Assembly: GCA_041689775.1 (NCBI GenBank)
Contig: JBDNFP010000138.1
Coordinates: 1 to 14,937 of the forward strand
Source: JBDNFP01 sp041689775
GTDB taxonomy: Bacteria > Bacteroidota > Bacteroidia > Cytophagales > Spirosomataceae
DNA length: 14,937 nucleotides
Direction of reading: 5' to 3'
In this document: piece after piece, positions 1 through 6,972 of the stretch
Position numbering within the stretch: position 1 is the first letter of the stretch
Layout of the letters: each line of letters opens with the position of its first letter
The notes under the pieces: model-generated
Told to the model about the DNA's origin: nothing
Database searches by the model: none
Seen by the model: only the letters and a program-made list of their open reading frames with translations
Translations under genes and position numbers: made by a program

Positions 1-54
1 GACCGTGTCGGAACTATCGCAATGGGGGCACAGGATCGGATGAGTATGTAGCAT
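1..54 (-). CDS. Partial InsA-like zinc-ribbon transposase protein (N-terminus only)
   Basis: Only the first 18 codons are present; the gene continues off the left edge. The ATG is the complement of 52-54, and the reading is MLHTHPILCPHCDSSDTV. The pattern CPHC followed by two small or acidic residues and D-x-V is the usual opening of the N-terminal zinc finger of IS1-type InsA proteins, which bind the element ends and supply the N-part of the InsAB' transposase after a frameshift. The plus strand of the same bases also reads open (16 codons ending in TAG at 49-51), but it has no recognisable motif. The inverted-repeat-like end just upstream of the minus-strand ATG favours the transposase reading. 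Confidence 0.5.
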   Translation of the reverse strand, partial: MLHTHPILCPHCDSSDTV

Positions 55-71
55 GACACCAATATAGCGAA

Positions 72-94
72 ATCAACCCATATAATCCATTACC
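72..94 (-). repeat. Putative terminal inverted repeat of the IS1-like element
   Basis: The outer boundary is placed at base 94 because the minus strand from there reads GGTAATGG, like the GGTRATG tips of IS1 elements. The repeat cannot be verified without the other end. The flanking bases 95-103 (caaaaatct) are where an 8-9 bp target duplication would lie. Confidence 0.4.
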
Positions 95-103
95 CAAAAA
101 TCT

Positions 104-1057
104 TTACTTTCTGGAGATCGCCCGCTTGGCCGCCGCCACGATATCCTTCGCTGTTAAACCATATTTTTCCATTAATTGGGCAGGGGTACCACTTTCACCA
201 AAACTGTCATTAACGGCTACGTATTCCTGTGGTACCAGCTTATTCTTAACAATTACCTGCGCTATACTGTCACCCAAGCCGCCGAGCCGGTTATGCTCTT
301 CGGCCGAAACAGCACATCCGGTTTTTGCCACTGACTTCAAAATAGCCTCTTCATCAATGGGCTTGATGGTGTGGATGTTGATTATCTCCGCATCGATACC
401 TTCGGCGGCCAGCTGCTCACCCGCCTGTATGGCTTCCCAAACCAGATGCCCCGTTGCAAAAATGCTAACGTCCGCACCTTCACTAACCATCCATGCTTTA
501 CCAATCTCAAATTTTTGATCCGGGTCGGTAAAGATAGGCACAACGGGACGACCAAAGCGCAGGTACACCGGACCATCGTGTTCAGCAATGGCAATGGTAG
601 CTGCCTTGGTTTGATTGTAATCACATGGATTAATGACGGTCATGCCCGGAAGCATTTTCATCATTCCGAGGTCTTCCAGAATCTGATGGGTTGCACCGTC
701 TTCTCCCAGGGTAAGTCCAGCGTGGGAAGCACAAATCTTCACGTTTTTGTTCGAATAGGCTACACTTTGGCGAATCTGATCGTACACGCGCCCCGTGGCG
801 AAGTTGGCAAAAGTAGTAGCAAAAGGTATCTTACCACCAATTGTTAAACCAGCAGAAACACCGATCATGTTGGCCTCCGAGATACCACATTGGATAAAGC
901 GTTCGGGGTTTTCCTTGATGAAAGCATCTAATTTCAACGAACCCACCAAGTCAGCGCAAAGGGCTACTACGTTAGGATTTTGTTGTCCGAGCTGATGCAT
1001 ACCCGCACCAAATCCAGAACGAGTATCTTTTTTTTCGGTAAATATATATTTTTTCAT
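104..1057 (-). CDS. Transketolase, C-terminal subunit (pyrimidine-binding and C-terminal domains)
   Basis: This is the second half of a split transketolase (a class also annotated transketolase family protein or DXS-like C-half). It pairs with the gene at 1132-1992 to move two-carbon ketol units between sugar phosphates in the non-oxidative pentose phosphate pathway, in the cytosol. Visible features are the motif GISEAN, whose Glu activates the thiamine aminopyrimidine ring; the stretch SHAGLTLGEDGATHQ; and VINPCDYNQT and YLRFGRP, typical of this half. The last ~120 residues form the C-terminal domain. I place the start at the ATG at 1057 (MKKYIFTEKKDTRSGFG), where related proteins as I remember them begin; an in-frame ATG at 1072 would add five residues (MPDTQ). 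Neither start has a clear ribosome site. It lies 59-74 bp downstream of its partner half, as expected for one transcript. The full domain complement is present, so it looks intact. Confidence 0.92.
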   Translation of the reverse strand: MKKYIFTEKKDTRSGFGAGMHQLGQQNPNVVALCADLVGSLKLDAFIKENPERFIQCGISEANMIGVSAGLTIGGKIPFATTFANFATGRVYDQIRQSVAYSNKNVKICASHAGLTLGEDGATHQILEDLGMMKMLPGMTVINPCDYNQTKAATIAIAEHDGPVYLRFGRPVVPIFTDPDQKFEIGKAWMVSEGADVSIFATGHLVWEAIQAGEQLAAEGIDAEIINIHTIKPIDEEAILKSVAKTGCAVSAEEHNRLGGLGDSIAQVIVKNKLVPQEYVAVNDSFGESGTPAQLMEKYGLTAKDIVAAAKRAISRK

Positions 1058-1131
1058 TTGAGTATCGGGCATGAAACCATGCGTGTCGTTAAGTCAATAG
1101 TAAAGGATATTTCAACCAACAGAATACCTGA

Positions 1132-1992
1132 TTAGTAGTCTCCCATTGTTTCTTCAAGCTGAGCTAATGCATTTGCTAGCTGCTCATCATTCGGAGCAAC
1201 TCCGTGCCATTTGTGGCTACCCATCATGAAGTCTACGCCGTAGCCCATACCCGTTTCAAGTAGTACCATTACAGGTTTTCCCTGACCAGTTTTACCTTTC
1301 GCCTCTTGGAGTCCGTTTACAATGGCTTCCATGTTATTACCATGTTCAATATGCATTACGTCCCAGCCAAAGGCCAGGTACTTGGCGCCCAGATCACGGT
1401 TATTCATCACTTTCAAAGTAGGTCCGTCAATCTGTTGTCCATTGAGGTCAATGAAAGCGATCAGGTGGTCTACCTGATGGTGGGGAGCAAAGGTAGCCGC
1501 CTCCCATACTTGTCCTTCCTGCTGCTCGCCATCTCCCATGAGGCAATACACCAAATGATTGTCCTTGTTCAATTTCTTGGCGGTAGCAGCTCCCAGAGCC
1601 ACCGAAAGCCCTTGCCCCAACGAACCAGATGCGATTCGAATACCAGGCAGATGCTCGTGCGTCGCAGGGTGCCCTTGTAGACGGGTATTTAATTTACGAA
1701 AGGTAGCCATCTCAGGTACCTCAAAGTATCCACGACGAGCCAGAACGCTATACCAAACGGGAGAAATATGTCCATTGGAAAGAAAGAAAAGGTCTTCCCC
1801 GGTACCGTTCATATCGAAAACGGGATTTCCTTCTTCTGTTTCTTTAAGCTTCATTTGGTGAAAATAAAGCGCTACCAACAAATCGGTACATCCAAGTGAT
1901 CCACCGGGATGACCAGACTGACAGCCGTGTACCATGCGGACAATATCGCGTCGTACCTGCGAGGCTACACGTTCTAATTGTTTAATTTCCAT
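1132..1992 (-). CDS. Transketolase, N-terminal subunit (thiamine-diphosphate-binding domain)
   Basis: This is the first half of the split transketolase, 286 aa. It binds the diphosphate and Mg2+ of thiamine diphosphate and should form the active enzyme with the product of the next gene. Motifs in order: SGHPGG (His28), LSNGH (His75), GSLGQGLS at 123-130, the metal and cofactor motif GDGEQQEG (Asp154) with the downstream IDLNGQQIDG (Asn184), and GSHKWHG near residue 260 with a substrate-contacting His. All catalytic-site elements of a normal N-half are present. It sits 74 bp downstream of the peroxiredoxin gene and upstream of its partner, all on the minus strand. Separate N and C subunits, instead of a single ~660-aa TktA, are common in Bacteroidota, archaea and some Firmicutes, so the split itself is not a defect. 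Confidence 0.93.
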   Translation of the reverse strand: MEIKQLERVASQVRRDIVRMVHGCQSGHPGGSLGCTDLLVALYFHQMKLKETEEGNPVFDMNGTGEDLFFLSNGHISPVWYSVLARRGYFEVPEMATFRKLNTRLQGHPATHEHLPGIRIASGSLGQGLSVALGAATAKKLNKDNHLVYCLMGDGEQQEGQVWEAATFAPHHQVDHLIAFIDLNGQQIDGPTLKVMNNRDLGAKYLAFGWDVMHIEHGNNMEAIVNGLQEAKGKTGQGKPVMVLLETGMGYGVDFMMGSHKWHGVAPNDEQLANALAQLEETMGDY

Positions 1993-2066
1993 TCTAAGGG
2001 TAATATTATTGAGTGGGTAGTATACAAATCTTCTTGCTCTTCTGGAAAGCTTGACGGGGTGTAATC

Positions 2067-2516
2067 CTATTTTAAAATCTGTGCGGTATGCTCCTTGGTC
2101 TTCACTTTACTGATGATATCCTCAATTTTACCAGTCTCATCAATAATAAAGGTAGTCCGGGCAATACCCATATAAATACGGCCGTACATACTCTTCTCAA
2201 CCCACACCCCGTACGCTTCTACTACTGCGTGGTCGGTATCCGCGAGTAATGGAAAAGGCAAGGAAAACTTTTCAATGAACTTTTGGTGCGATTTTTCACC
2301 GTCGACGCTAACACCAAGGACCATATAGCCAGCCGCCTGCATTCTATCGTAGTTATCGCGTAGATCGCACGCTTGAGTAGTACAGCCGGGGGTATTATCT
2401 TTGGGGTAAAAATACAGCACCAGTTTTTTGCCTTGGAAATCTCCCAGAGAGATGGAGTTACCATCTTGGTTATTTGCTTTAAAATCGGGGGCTAGATCAC
2501 CAATTGTTAATGCCAT
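2067..2516 (-). CDS. bcp: Thioredoxin-dependent thiol peroxidase (Bcp/PrxQ-type peroxiredoxin)
   Basis: A 149-aa atypical 2-Cys peroxiredoxin that reduces hydrogen peroxide and alkyl hydroperoxides with electrons from thioredoxin; cytosolic, no signal peptide. The active-site segment DNTPGCTTQACDLRD carries the peroxidatic Cys45 and, five residues on, the resolving Cys50, the same spacing as E. coli Bcp. Thr42, Pro43 and Arg120 (GIARTTFIID) complete the usual catalytic set, and the length matches the family. The start MALTIGDLAPDF fits the family's N-terminus. It lies 39 bp downstream of the M23 gene and 74 bp upstream of the transketolase pair, so it is probably cotranscribed. No redox regulator site is recognisable. 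Confidence 0.95.
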   Translation of the reverse strand: MALTIGDLAPDFKANNQDGNSISLGDFQGKKLVLYFYPKDNTPGCTTQACDLRDNYDRMQAAGYMVLGVSVDGEKSHQKFIEKFSLPFPLLADTDHAVVEAYGVWVEKSMYGRIYMGIARTTFIIDETGKIEDIISKVKTKEHTAQILK

Positions 2517-2555
2517 GTGTAGTGTCCTGAAAAAGGACCATTTAAGGGTTTAAAG

Positions 2556-4451
2556 TTATTTTATTTCGACCCGCAAGATAGTACTATTTCCCGCGCGATC
2601 CTTTACTTCGAGGGTCAATTCGCCTTCAAAAGATTGGTTTTCATCTAATTTATCCGACCAGATATACCGGCTTTTGTATTCGTAATTCATCAAAACCCAT
2701 TCCCCGTTCACGAATGCCCTGAACTCTCCAATGCCTGACAATTCATCATGAATGTAGGCTCTGATTCGATTTTTACTGTGCTCAATTAAGCGCACCGTGG
2801 GAGGAGTCGAATCCGTGAGGGCCACGAAGGTACCTAGTTCGCGCGTTTTGAATGATAGAAAATCTTCTTCCCACTCGCTCCCTACAAAACTATAATCATT
2901 CTTATGGTATCTATATACGCTAGTCCTTTCACGATTCAAAAATACACCTTCTGGCTTGTACTTTACCTGAACGTAATATTTTAACGGCTCCGTAAACTCA
3001 TTGATCCTGATCGTATTAAAGCGGTGGTCAACGGCTAGGTGTAAAGTGTCAAACAAACTGGAAGAGTCAAAATTCATGACCCACTTGGGAGAAGTAACCT
3101 CCACTGCCCGTCCGGGAGCAATACTACCCTTGTAATACAGGGGGAGTGAACTTTTACCGATCACTACCGAATCGGGACGTAGTTCTCGCAAATCGGCTAA
3201 GAACACTGCATTACTATTTTGGTAGTAAGAAGGCAATTTTTGAACCATGGCTTTACCCGAGTAAAAAGTGGCAAATGGTTTGGAATTGGTGTATTCGTTA
3301 GCTTCCACAACCAATACATTCTCACTTCTATCACTGCTGATTCTACCTTCATAATCGACCTCTGAAAAACCGGGCCGCCAGGCCGATTCATTACTCTCCC
3401 CTTTGATTGTAAATCGAAGAACGGATGAGTTCTCGTAAGCATCATAAATCTTGATCACGACGTCGTGTTCCAGCTTATCCCATATCTGTAATTTACCCTG
3501 GTAGTCGTCGGTCTTGTACAACTCAAATCCATTACCATCCGGGTTGTAACAACGTAAAAAGCGGGAACCGCTTTCCTGATCCGTCCGGTAATCGATGAGA
3601 TTGTTATAGTCGCGGGTTACGTAGCTGGGAAACTTCTCCATGTTGTAGGTAAAAACTTCCTTTCCGTCCACCTTTATTTCGATGCAGTGCAGCCCGTACC
3701 GAAATCCGGTTCCGGTCATATAATCGTAGGCCTGCAACTCAATTCCTACCTCACCAGCGGCTTCAATGGGCTGAGTGATCCGATAAGAACCATCCTTTAA
3801 TTTAACCGGCTTAAATACCTGACGATCAAATTTGGCATTTACCCTGGAATTGATGGTCGTGGGTCGGAGCGCCACATTCCAGAAAGCGGGTGGGGTAGCG
3901 TCCTTGATTTCTTTAAATTCAAAAAAGAGAGGGTTAAGGTAGTTATCCTTGGAATCGCGCACTTCAAAGTGTAAGTGCGGGCCGGCCGAACTACCGGTAT
4001 TGCCCGAAAGAGCTATTATTTCTCCCTTCTTAAAAGCAAACTGACCTGGTTCCAGATTCAGGTCTACGTAGAAATCTTTCTTTTTGTACTGCTCTTCCTT
4101 TACGTATTGGGCCAAAGCAGTCGAGAACACTTTCAGGTGACCGTAAACGGTAGTCATGCCATTAGGGTGTTTCAAATAGATCACATTTCCGTAGCCCGTT
4201 CCCTGCACCGCTACCTTATACACGTAGCCATCGGCCGCTGCGCTAACCGGTAAACCCTCGCGTTGTTGGGTACGGATATCAAGTCCGCCGTGAAAATGAT
4301 TTGTCCGTAAATCACCCAAAACGCCCGCCAAAGTATTTGCCTTTCCCGGATTAATCGGGAACATGAAATAGTCTTTTGGGTAGGAAACCTTTTGGGCAAA
4401 GGAGGTAAGAGTAATTAATAACAGAAAGGCACAATACACTATTCTTTTCAC
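2556..4451 (-). CDS. Secreted M23 (LytM/peptidase M23) metalloendopeptidase with long C-terminal beta region
   Basis: A 631-aa exported protein. Residues 1-19/20 are a Sec signal peptide (LLLITLTSFAQ). Residues ~35-180 form an M23 peptidase domain with His54-x3-Asp58 (HFHGGLDIR), His105 (VYGHL) and His159-Leu-His161 (GPHLHFEVR), giving Zn ligands His54, Asp58 and His161 plus the catalytic histidines. An insert of roughly 30 residues (KEEQYKKKDFYVDLNLEPG) separates the YGH and HLH parts, as often seen in Bacteroidota M23 proteins. The remaining ~440 residues are rich in predicted beta strands; I recognise no named domain. The likely role is cleaving peptidoglycan cross-links, or activating another hydrolase, in the periplasm. 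The active-site set looks intact. It is the largest gene of the minus-strand run, 39 bp upstream of bcp. Confidence 0.88.
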   Translation of the reverse strand: MKRIVYCAFLLLITLTSFAQKVSYPKDYFMFPINPGKANTLAGVLGDLRTNHFHGGLDIRTQQREGLPVSAAADGYVYKVAVQGTGYGNVIYLKHPNGMTTVYGHLKVFSTALAQYVKEEQYKKKDFYVDLNLEPGQFAFKKGEIIALSGNTGSSAGPHLHFEVRDSKDNYLNPLFFEFKEIKDATPPAFWNVALRPTTINSRVNAKFDRQVFKPVKLKDGSYRITQPIEAAGEVGIELQAYDYMTGTGFRYGLHCIEIKVDGKEVFTYNMEKFPSYVTRDYNNLIDYRTDQESGSRFLRCYNPDGNGFELYKTDDYQGKLQIWDKLEHDVVIKIYDAYENSSVLRFTIKGESNESAWRPGFSEVDYEGRISSDRSENVLVVEANEYTNSKPFATFYSGKAMVQKLPSYYQNSNAVFLADLRELRPDSVVIGKSSLPLYYKGSIAPGRAVEVTSPKWVMNFDSSSLFDTLHLAVDHRFNTIRINEFTEPLKYYVQVKYKPEGVFLNRERTSVYRYHKNDYSFVGSEWEEDFLSFKTRELGTFVALTDSTPPTVRLIEHSKNRIRAYIHDELSGIGEFRAFVNGEWVLMNYEYKSRYIWSDKLDENQSFEGELTLEVKDRAGNSTILRVEIK

Positions 4452-4558
4452 AATCCAAGTACTATTATATTATTACATGGCGGGGGAGGAGTACCCTTCC
4501 CCTTGATAAATTTCAAGATAGGCTAATCGGGAAATACCCACAAACGCTGTTCCTACGT

Positions 4559-5170
4559 TTACTTCACACTAAAAGTTAGCATACTTTCCCCTTCAATCGA
4601 GGCTTGCAGAATATCCCCAATTTTTACCGCAGAAACGCCCTTGGGAGTGCCCGTAAACAACAAATCACCCTTTTTGAGCGTAAAGTACTGCGAAACGAAC
4701 GAGATTAGGTAGTCGATACGGTACAACATCATGGAGGTATTCCCAGCCTGACGCGTTTCTCCGTTTACTTTGAGGTCAAAATTAACGTTTTGCAAGTCAG
4801 CAAATTTTGTTTTGGGCACAAAGGCAGAAACCGGAGCAGAATTATTGAAGGCTTTGGCCAGTTCCCAGGGCAATCCCTTACTCTTTAATTTTGATTGTAG
4901 ATCACGGGCGGTGAAATCGATCCCAATTCCCACTTCGTCGTAGTACTTATGGGCAAATTTCTCTTCAATATTTTTTCCCACCTTATTGATCTTTACCACG
5001 ATTTCGACCTCGTGATGAATATCATTTGAAAAATCGGGGTGGTAAAAGTCTTCCCCAAGGCGTAAAACAGCCGTTTCAGGTTTCATAAAAATCACGGGGG
5101 CATCAGGCCGTTCGTTGTTTAACTCCTCGATATGGTCGACATAGTTACGGCCTACACAAATTATTTTCAT
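4559..5170 (-). CDS. Fumarylacetoacetate hydrolase (FAH) family protein
   Basis: A 203-aa single-domain cytosolic FAH-fold protein. Members cleave or isomerise C-C bonds of acylpyruvate-type compounds, or decarboxylate oxaloacetate, using a divalent metal. Visible family signatures: VGRNYxxHxxE at the N-terminus, IFMKP at 27-31, the metal-binding HHEVEIV (Glu54, Glu56), GIDFTARDLQ (Asp85), the Lys of PWELAKAFNNSAPV (Lys106), and the GDLLFTGTPKGV loop (168-179). The length fits compact members such as YcgM rather than the two-domain FahA. The substrate cannot be told from sequence. It is first in the minus-strand run and divergent from the M48 gene; a TAnnTTTG box upstream could drive it. The gap to the next gene (107 bp) leaves cotranscription open. 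Confidence 0.9.
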   Translation of the reverse strand: MKIICVGRNYVDHIEELNNERPDAPVIFMKPETAVLRLGEDFYHPDFSNDIHHEVEIVVKINKVGKNIEEKFAHKYYDEVGIGIDFTARDLQSKLKSKGLPWELAKAFNNSAPVSAFVPKTKFADLQNVNFDLKVNGETRQAGNTSMMLYRIDYLISFVSQYFTLKKGDLLFTGTPKGVSAVKIGDILQASIEGESMLTFSVK

Positions 5171-5230
5171 TGCAGAGATAGATTATTAATGAATTCGGGG
5201 CCCTTTTAGAGCTTGCTTGCTAGTACAAGG

Positions 5231-5238
5231 CAAAACTA
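5231..5238 (-). promoter_or_regulatory. Bacteroidota-type -7 box upstream of the FAH-family gene
   Basis: On the minus strand this reads TAGTTTTG, an exact match to TAnnTTTG. Transcription would start about 55-60 bases before the FAH ATG. No clear TTG -33 element is seen at the usual distance, so the call is moderate. Confidence 0.4.
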
Positions 5239-5250
5239 CTGACATTACTT

Positions 5251-5279
5251 TTTGTGGCATAATATTTTTTACAATTTTG
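5251..5279 (+). promoter_or_regulatory. Possible promoter for the M48 lipoprotein gene
   Basis: TTTG at 5251-5254 is followed 17 bases later by CAATTTTG (5272-5279), seven of eight matching TAnnTTTG. The spacer is slightly short. A 6-bp dyad, ATACCT-cac-AGGTAT (5297-5311), lies in the predicted leader and could be an operator or leader hairpin. Confidence 0.3.
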
Positions 5280-5343
5280 GAGGATATCTTCGTTTAATAC
5301 CTCACAGGTATCAATACCCGATTTTGAATAAACCAATCTCTCG

Positions 5344-6171
5344 ATGAAAAAAATAACCCCTTTCCTGGTAGTTCTGTTGCTGATTTCATTTTCCTGCCAG
5401 CGCGTACCCCTCACCAACCGAAATCAATTAATGCTGGTGAACAGTCGGGAGCTTTTACCAATGAGCTTCAAAAGCTACAAAGAATTCCTGGACACCAATC
5501 GGGTAGCGCGTAGTGGTTCCTCGGTACAAAGCGTTAGAAGGGTGGGACTAAAAATCCAAAAGTCAGTGGAAGACTACCTGCGGGAAATCAACAAGAGTGA
5601 ATTATTAAACGGATTCCAGTGGGAATTCAACGTGGTGGAGAGCAAGGATGCCAACGCCTTCTGTATGCCCGGCGGTAAAGTAGTTTTCTACACCGGTATT
5701 TTACCCATTTGCAAGGATGATGCGGGTATTGCCGTGGTAATGGGTCACGAAATAGCCCACGCCATTGCGAACCACGGTGCCGAACGGATGAGTCAGGGAC
5801 TACTCTCGCAGGGTATCCTTGCCGCCGGACAGATAGGTTTAGGAATCGCCATGTCAAACAAGCCCCAGCAAACCCAGCAGCTTTACAATAGTGTGTACGG
5901 AGCCGTCGCCCCCGCCGCCAATCAACTAGGGTATATCTTACCAAATAGTCGTTTACAGGAGTCGGAAGCTGACAAATTAGGCTTAATCTTTATGGCCAAA
6001 GCAGGATACGATCCCCAAAACGCCGTTGATTTCTGGCAACGAATGGCGAGTGCCTCCTCGGGGCAGAAACCACCGCAATTTCTATCCACTCACCCATCTG
6101 ATAATTCCCGAATCAGAGATCTTGAAGCACAACTACCCAAAGCTCAACAAATATATTTAGAGAATCGATAA
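5344..6171 (+). CDS. M48-family zinc metalloprotease, lipoprotein
   Basis: A 275-aa exported protease of the Oma1/LoiP/YcaL type that should act on misfolded or damaged envelope proteins in the periplasm. Residues 1-17 form a lipoprotein signal with candidate lipidated Cys18 (LISFSC). The zinc site is His135-Glu136-x2-His139 (GHEIAHAIANH) plus the downstream ESEADKLG (206-213), which supplies the glutamate ligand. FCMPGGKVVFYTGIL (107-121), just before it, is the conserved strand region of the family. THPSDNSRI near the C-terminus (about residue 255) is the usual HP motif. No TPR domain follows, so it is shorter than BepA. A strong terminator follows at 6188. All catalytic residues are present. 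It is divergent from the FAH gene. Confidence 0.92.
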   Translation: MKKITPFLVVLLLISFSCQRVPLTNRNQLMLVNSRELLPMSFKSYKEFLDTNRVARSGSSVQSVRRVGLKIQKSVEDYLREINKSELLNGFQWEFNVVESKDANAFCMPGGKVVFYTGILPICKDDAGIAVVMGHEIAHAIANHGAERMSQGLLSQGILAAGQIGLGIAMSNKPQQTQQLYNSVYGAVAPAANQLGYILPNSRLQESEADKLGLIFMAKAGYDPQNAVDFWQRMASASSGQKPPQFLSTHPSDNSRIRDLEAQLPKAQQIYLENR

Positions 6172-6187
6172 CCGTGTATTCTGGTCT

Positions 6188-6226
6188 AAAACGGTCAATC
6201 TGCGTAGGATTGACCGTTTTTTATTT
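6188..6226 (+). terminator. Rho-independent terminator after the M48 gene
   Basis: A perfect 13-bp stem (AAAACGGTCAATC at 6188-6200 with GATTGACCGTTTT at 6208-6220) and a 7-base loop, followed by TTATTTATT. It begins 16 bases after the M48 stop. The A-run/T-run edges make it potentially active in both directions. Confidence 0.88.
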
Positions 6227-6260
6227 ATTGGCAGACAGATTATTTCTAGTGATGGTTCGT

Positions 6261-6268
6261 TATTTTTG
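6261..6268 (+). promoter_or_regulatory. -7 box for the NlpC/P60 lipoprotein gene
   Basis: TATTTTTG matches TAnnTTTG exactly and lies 25 bases before the ATG at 6294, downstream of the preceding terminator, so it is well placed. No TTG is found 19-21 bases upstream, so the -33 element is weak or absent. Confidence 0.45.
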
Positions 6269-6293
6269 AAAATTACCTAGCAGCAATCAATCA

Positions 6294-6860
6294 ATGCCAA
6301 AACGTATTCCCCTTCCAACAGTGCTCCTTGTTTTTCTAATCTCAGTTTTATTCATTTCCTCGTGTAAAACTTTGAAGCGAACAACTCTTTCTTCTGGCTC
6401 CACTTCTAAACCACGCACTGCATCCACCCCACCGCCAAGAAAAACCAATCCAACCGGGCCTTACAATCAGCACGTTAAACAAGTAATTTCCGAGGCCAGA
6501 AGATACACGGGCACTCCCTACCTCACGGGGGGAAATGACAAGAGAGGTATTGATTGTTCCGGCTTAATCGCCTCCGTATACAATGAATTGGGATTTAAGG
6601 TACCCCGAATATCCTGGCAACAGTCCGAGTTTGGCCGTCCAGTACCCTGCGTCGAAGATATCCGCCCGGGAGATTGGTTGTTCTTTGTACCGGATGCCGG
6701 TAAGGAAGGATACGTTTCCCATGCCGGTATCGTGACGGAATGGCGGGGCAAAAATGATATTATCTTTATCCACGCTTCGTCCTCACGCGGAGTACGGGAG
6801 GACAACCTCTTTTCGACCTACTTCAAAAACAGATTTGTGAAAGCACTGCGCCCTTTCTAA
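6294..6860 (+). CDS. NlpC/P60 (C40) cysteine peptidase, lipoprotein
   Basis: A 188-aa envelope hydrolase that cleaves peptide stems of peptidoglycan (usually the D-Glu to diaminopimelate bond). Signal peptide 1-23 with lipobox and lipidated Cys24 (LFISSC), then a Pro/Thr/Ser-rich linker to about residue 58. The NlpC/P60 domain spans ~60-188: catalytic Cys88 in GIDCSGL, His143 in VSHAGIV and His160 in FIHASSSRGV, the complete triad. It resembles the E. coli Spr/MepS layout (lipoprotein plus a single domain). It stands alone between a terminator and the membrane-protein operon and has its own promoter box. Nothing is missing. Confidence 0.93.
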   Translation: MPKRIPLPTVLLVFLISVLFISSCKTLKRTTLSSGSTSKPRTASTPPPRKTNPTGPYNQHVKQVISEARRYTGTPYLTGGNDKRGIDCSGLIASVYNELGFKVPRISWQQSEFGRPVPCVEDIRPGDWLFFVPDAGKEGYVSHAGIVTEWRGKNDIIFIHASSSRGVREDNLFSTYFKNRFVKALRPF

Positions 6861-6917
6861 ACGTCCAGTCCTGGTTAACGAGAATTTTGAAGCTCTTAAC
6901 CCATGGAATAGGGGTAA

Positions 6918-6939
6918 ATTGTCTTTATATTGTCTTTTT
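6918..6939 (+). repeat. Two tandem 11-bp units upstream of the 408-aa membrane protein gene
   Basis: attgtctttat is followed directly by attgtcttttt (ten of eleven bases shared). The pair ends about 33 bases before the ATG at 6973, in the place expected for a promoter or operator, and no TAnnTTTG box is seen there. It could be a regulator site or chance in an AT-rich leader. Confidence 0.3.
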
Positions 6940-6972
6940 TTAAAAGAACACTAAAATCCCCATCACTCAACA

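Larger units (their letters stand above)
1..94 (-). mobile_element. Terminal fragment of an IS1-family-like insertion sequence, cut by the window edge
   Basis: Read on the minus strand from base 94, the sequence starts GGTAATGGATTATATGGG, runs about 40 bases without coding potential, then opens an ORF with a zinc-ribbon start (CPHC). IS1 ends begin GGTRATG over about 23 bp and insA starts a few tens of bases inside, so both the layout and the terminal bases fit. The opposite end, insB and the target duplication lie outside the window. The end falls about 10 bp past the stop codon of the transketolase C-half gene, so the element appears to have landed just downstream of it without breaking it. 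The family call rests on recalled IS1 ends plus 18 codons. A different zinc-ribbon transposase family (IS1595-like) is possible. Confidence 0.55.

Noticed and set aside
1..51. Plus-strand open reading (DRVGTIAMGAQDRMSM, then TAG) as the tail of an upstream gene
   Set aside because: It has no motif, and the minus strand of the same bases gives a CPHC zinc-ribbon start with an IS1-like end in the right place.
104..1992. Two transketolase genes as a frameshifted single gene
   Set aside because: Each half has its own start and stop with 59-74 bp between them and complete domain sets; this is the normal split-subunit arrangement.
5220..5417. 65-codon minus-strand ORF between the FAH and M48 genes
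   Set aside because: It overlaps the signal peptide region of the M48 gene on the other strand and the divergent promoter region, and has no recognisable features.
6874..6900. Dyad GTTAA(c)GAG...CTCTTAAC as a terminator after the NlpC/P60 gene
   Set aside because: The 8-bp stem has a bulge, a 10-base loop and no T-run after it, so I do not support a terminator here.
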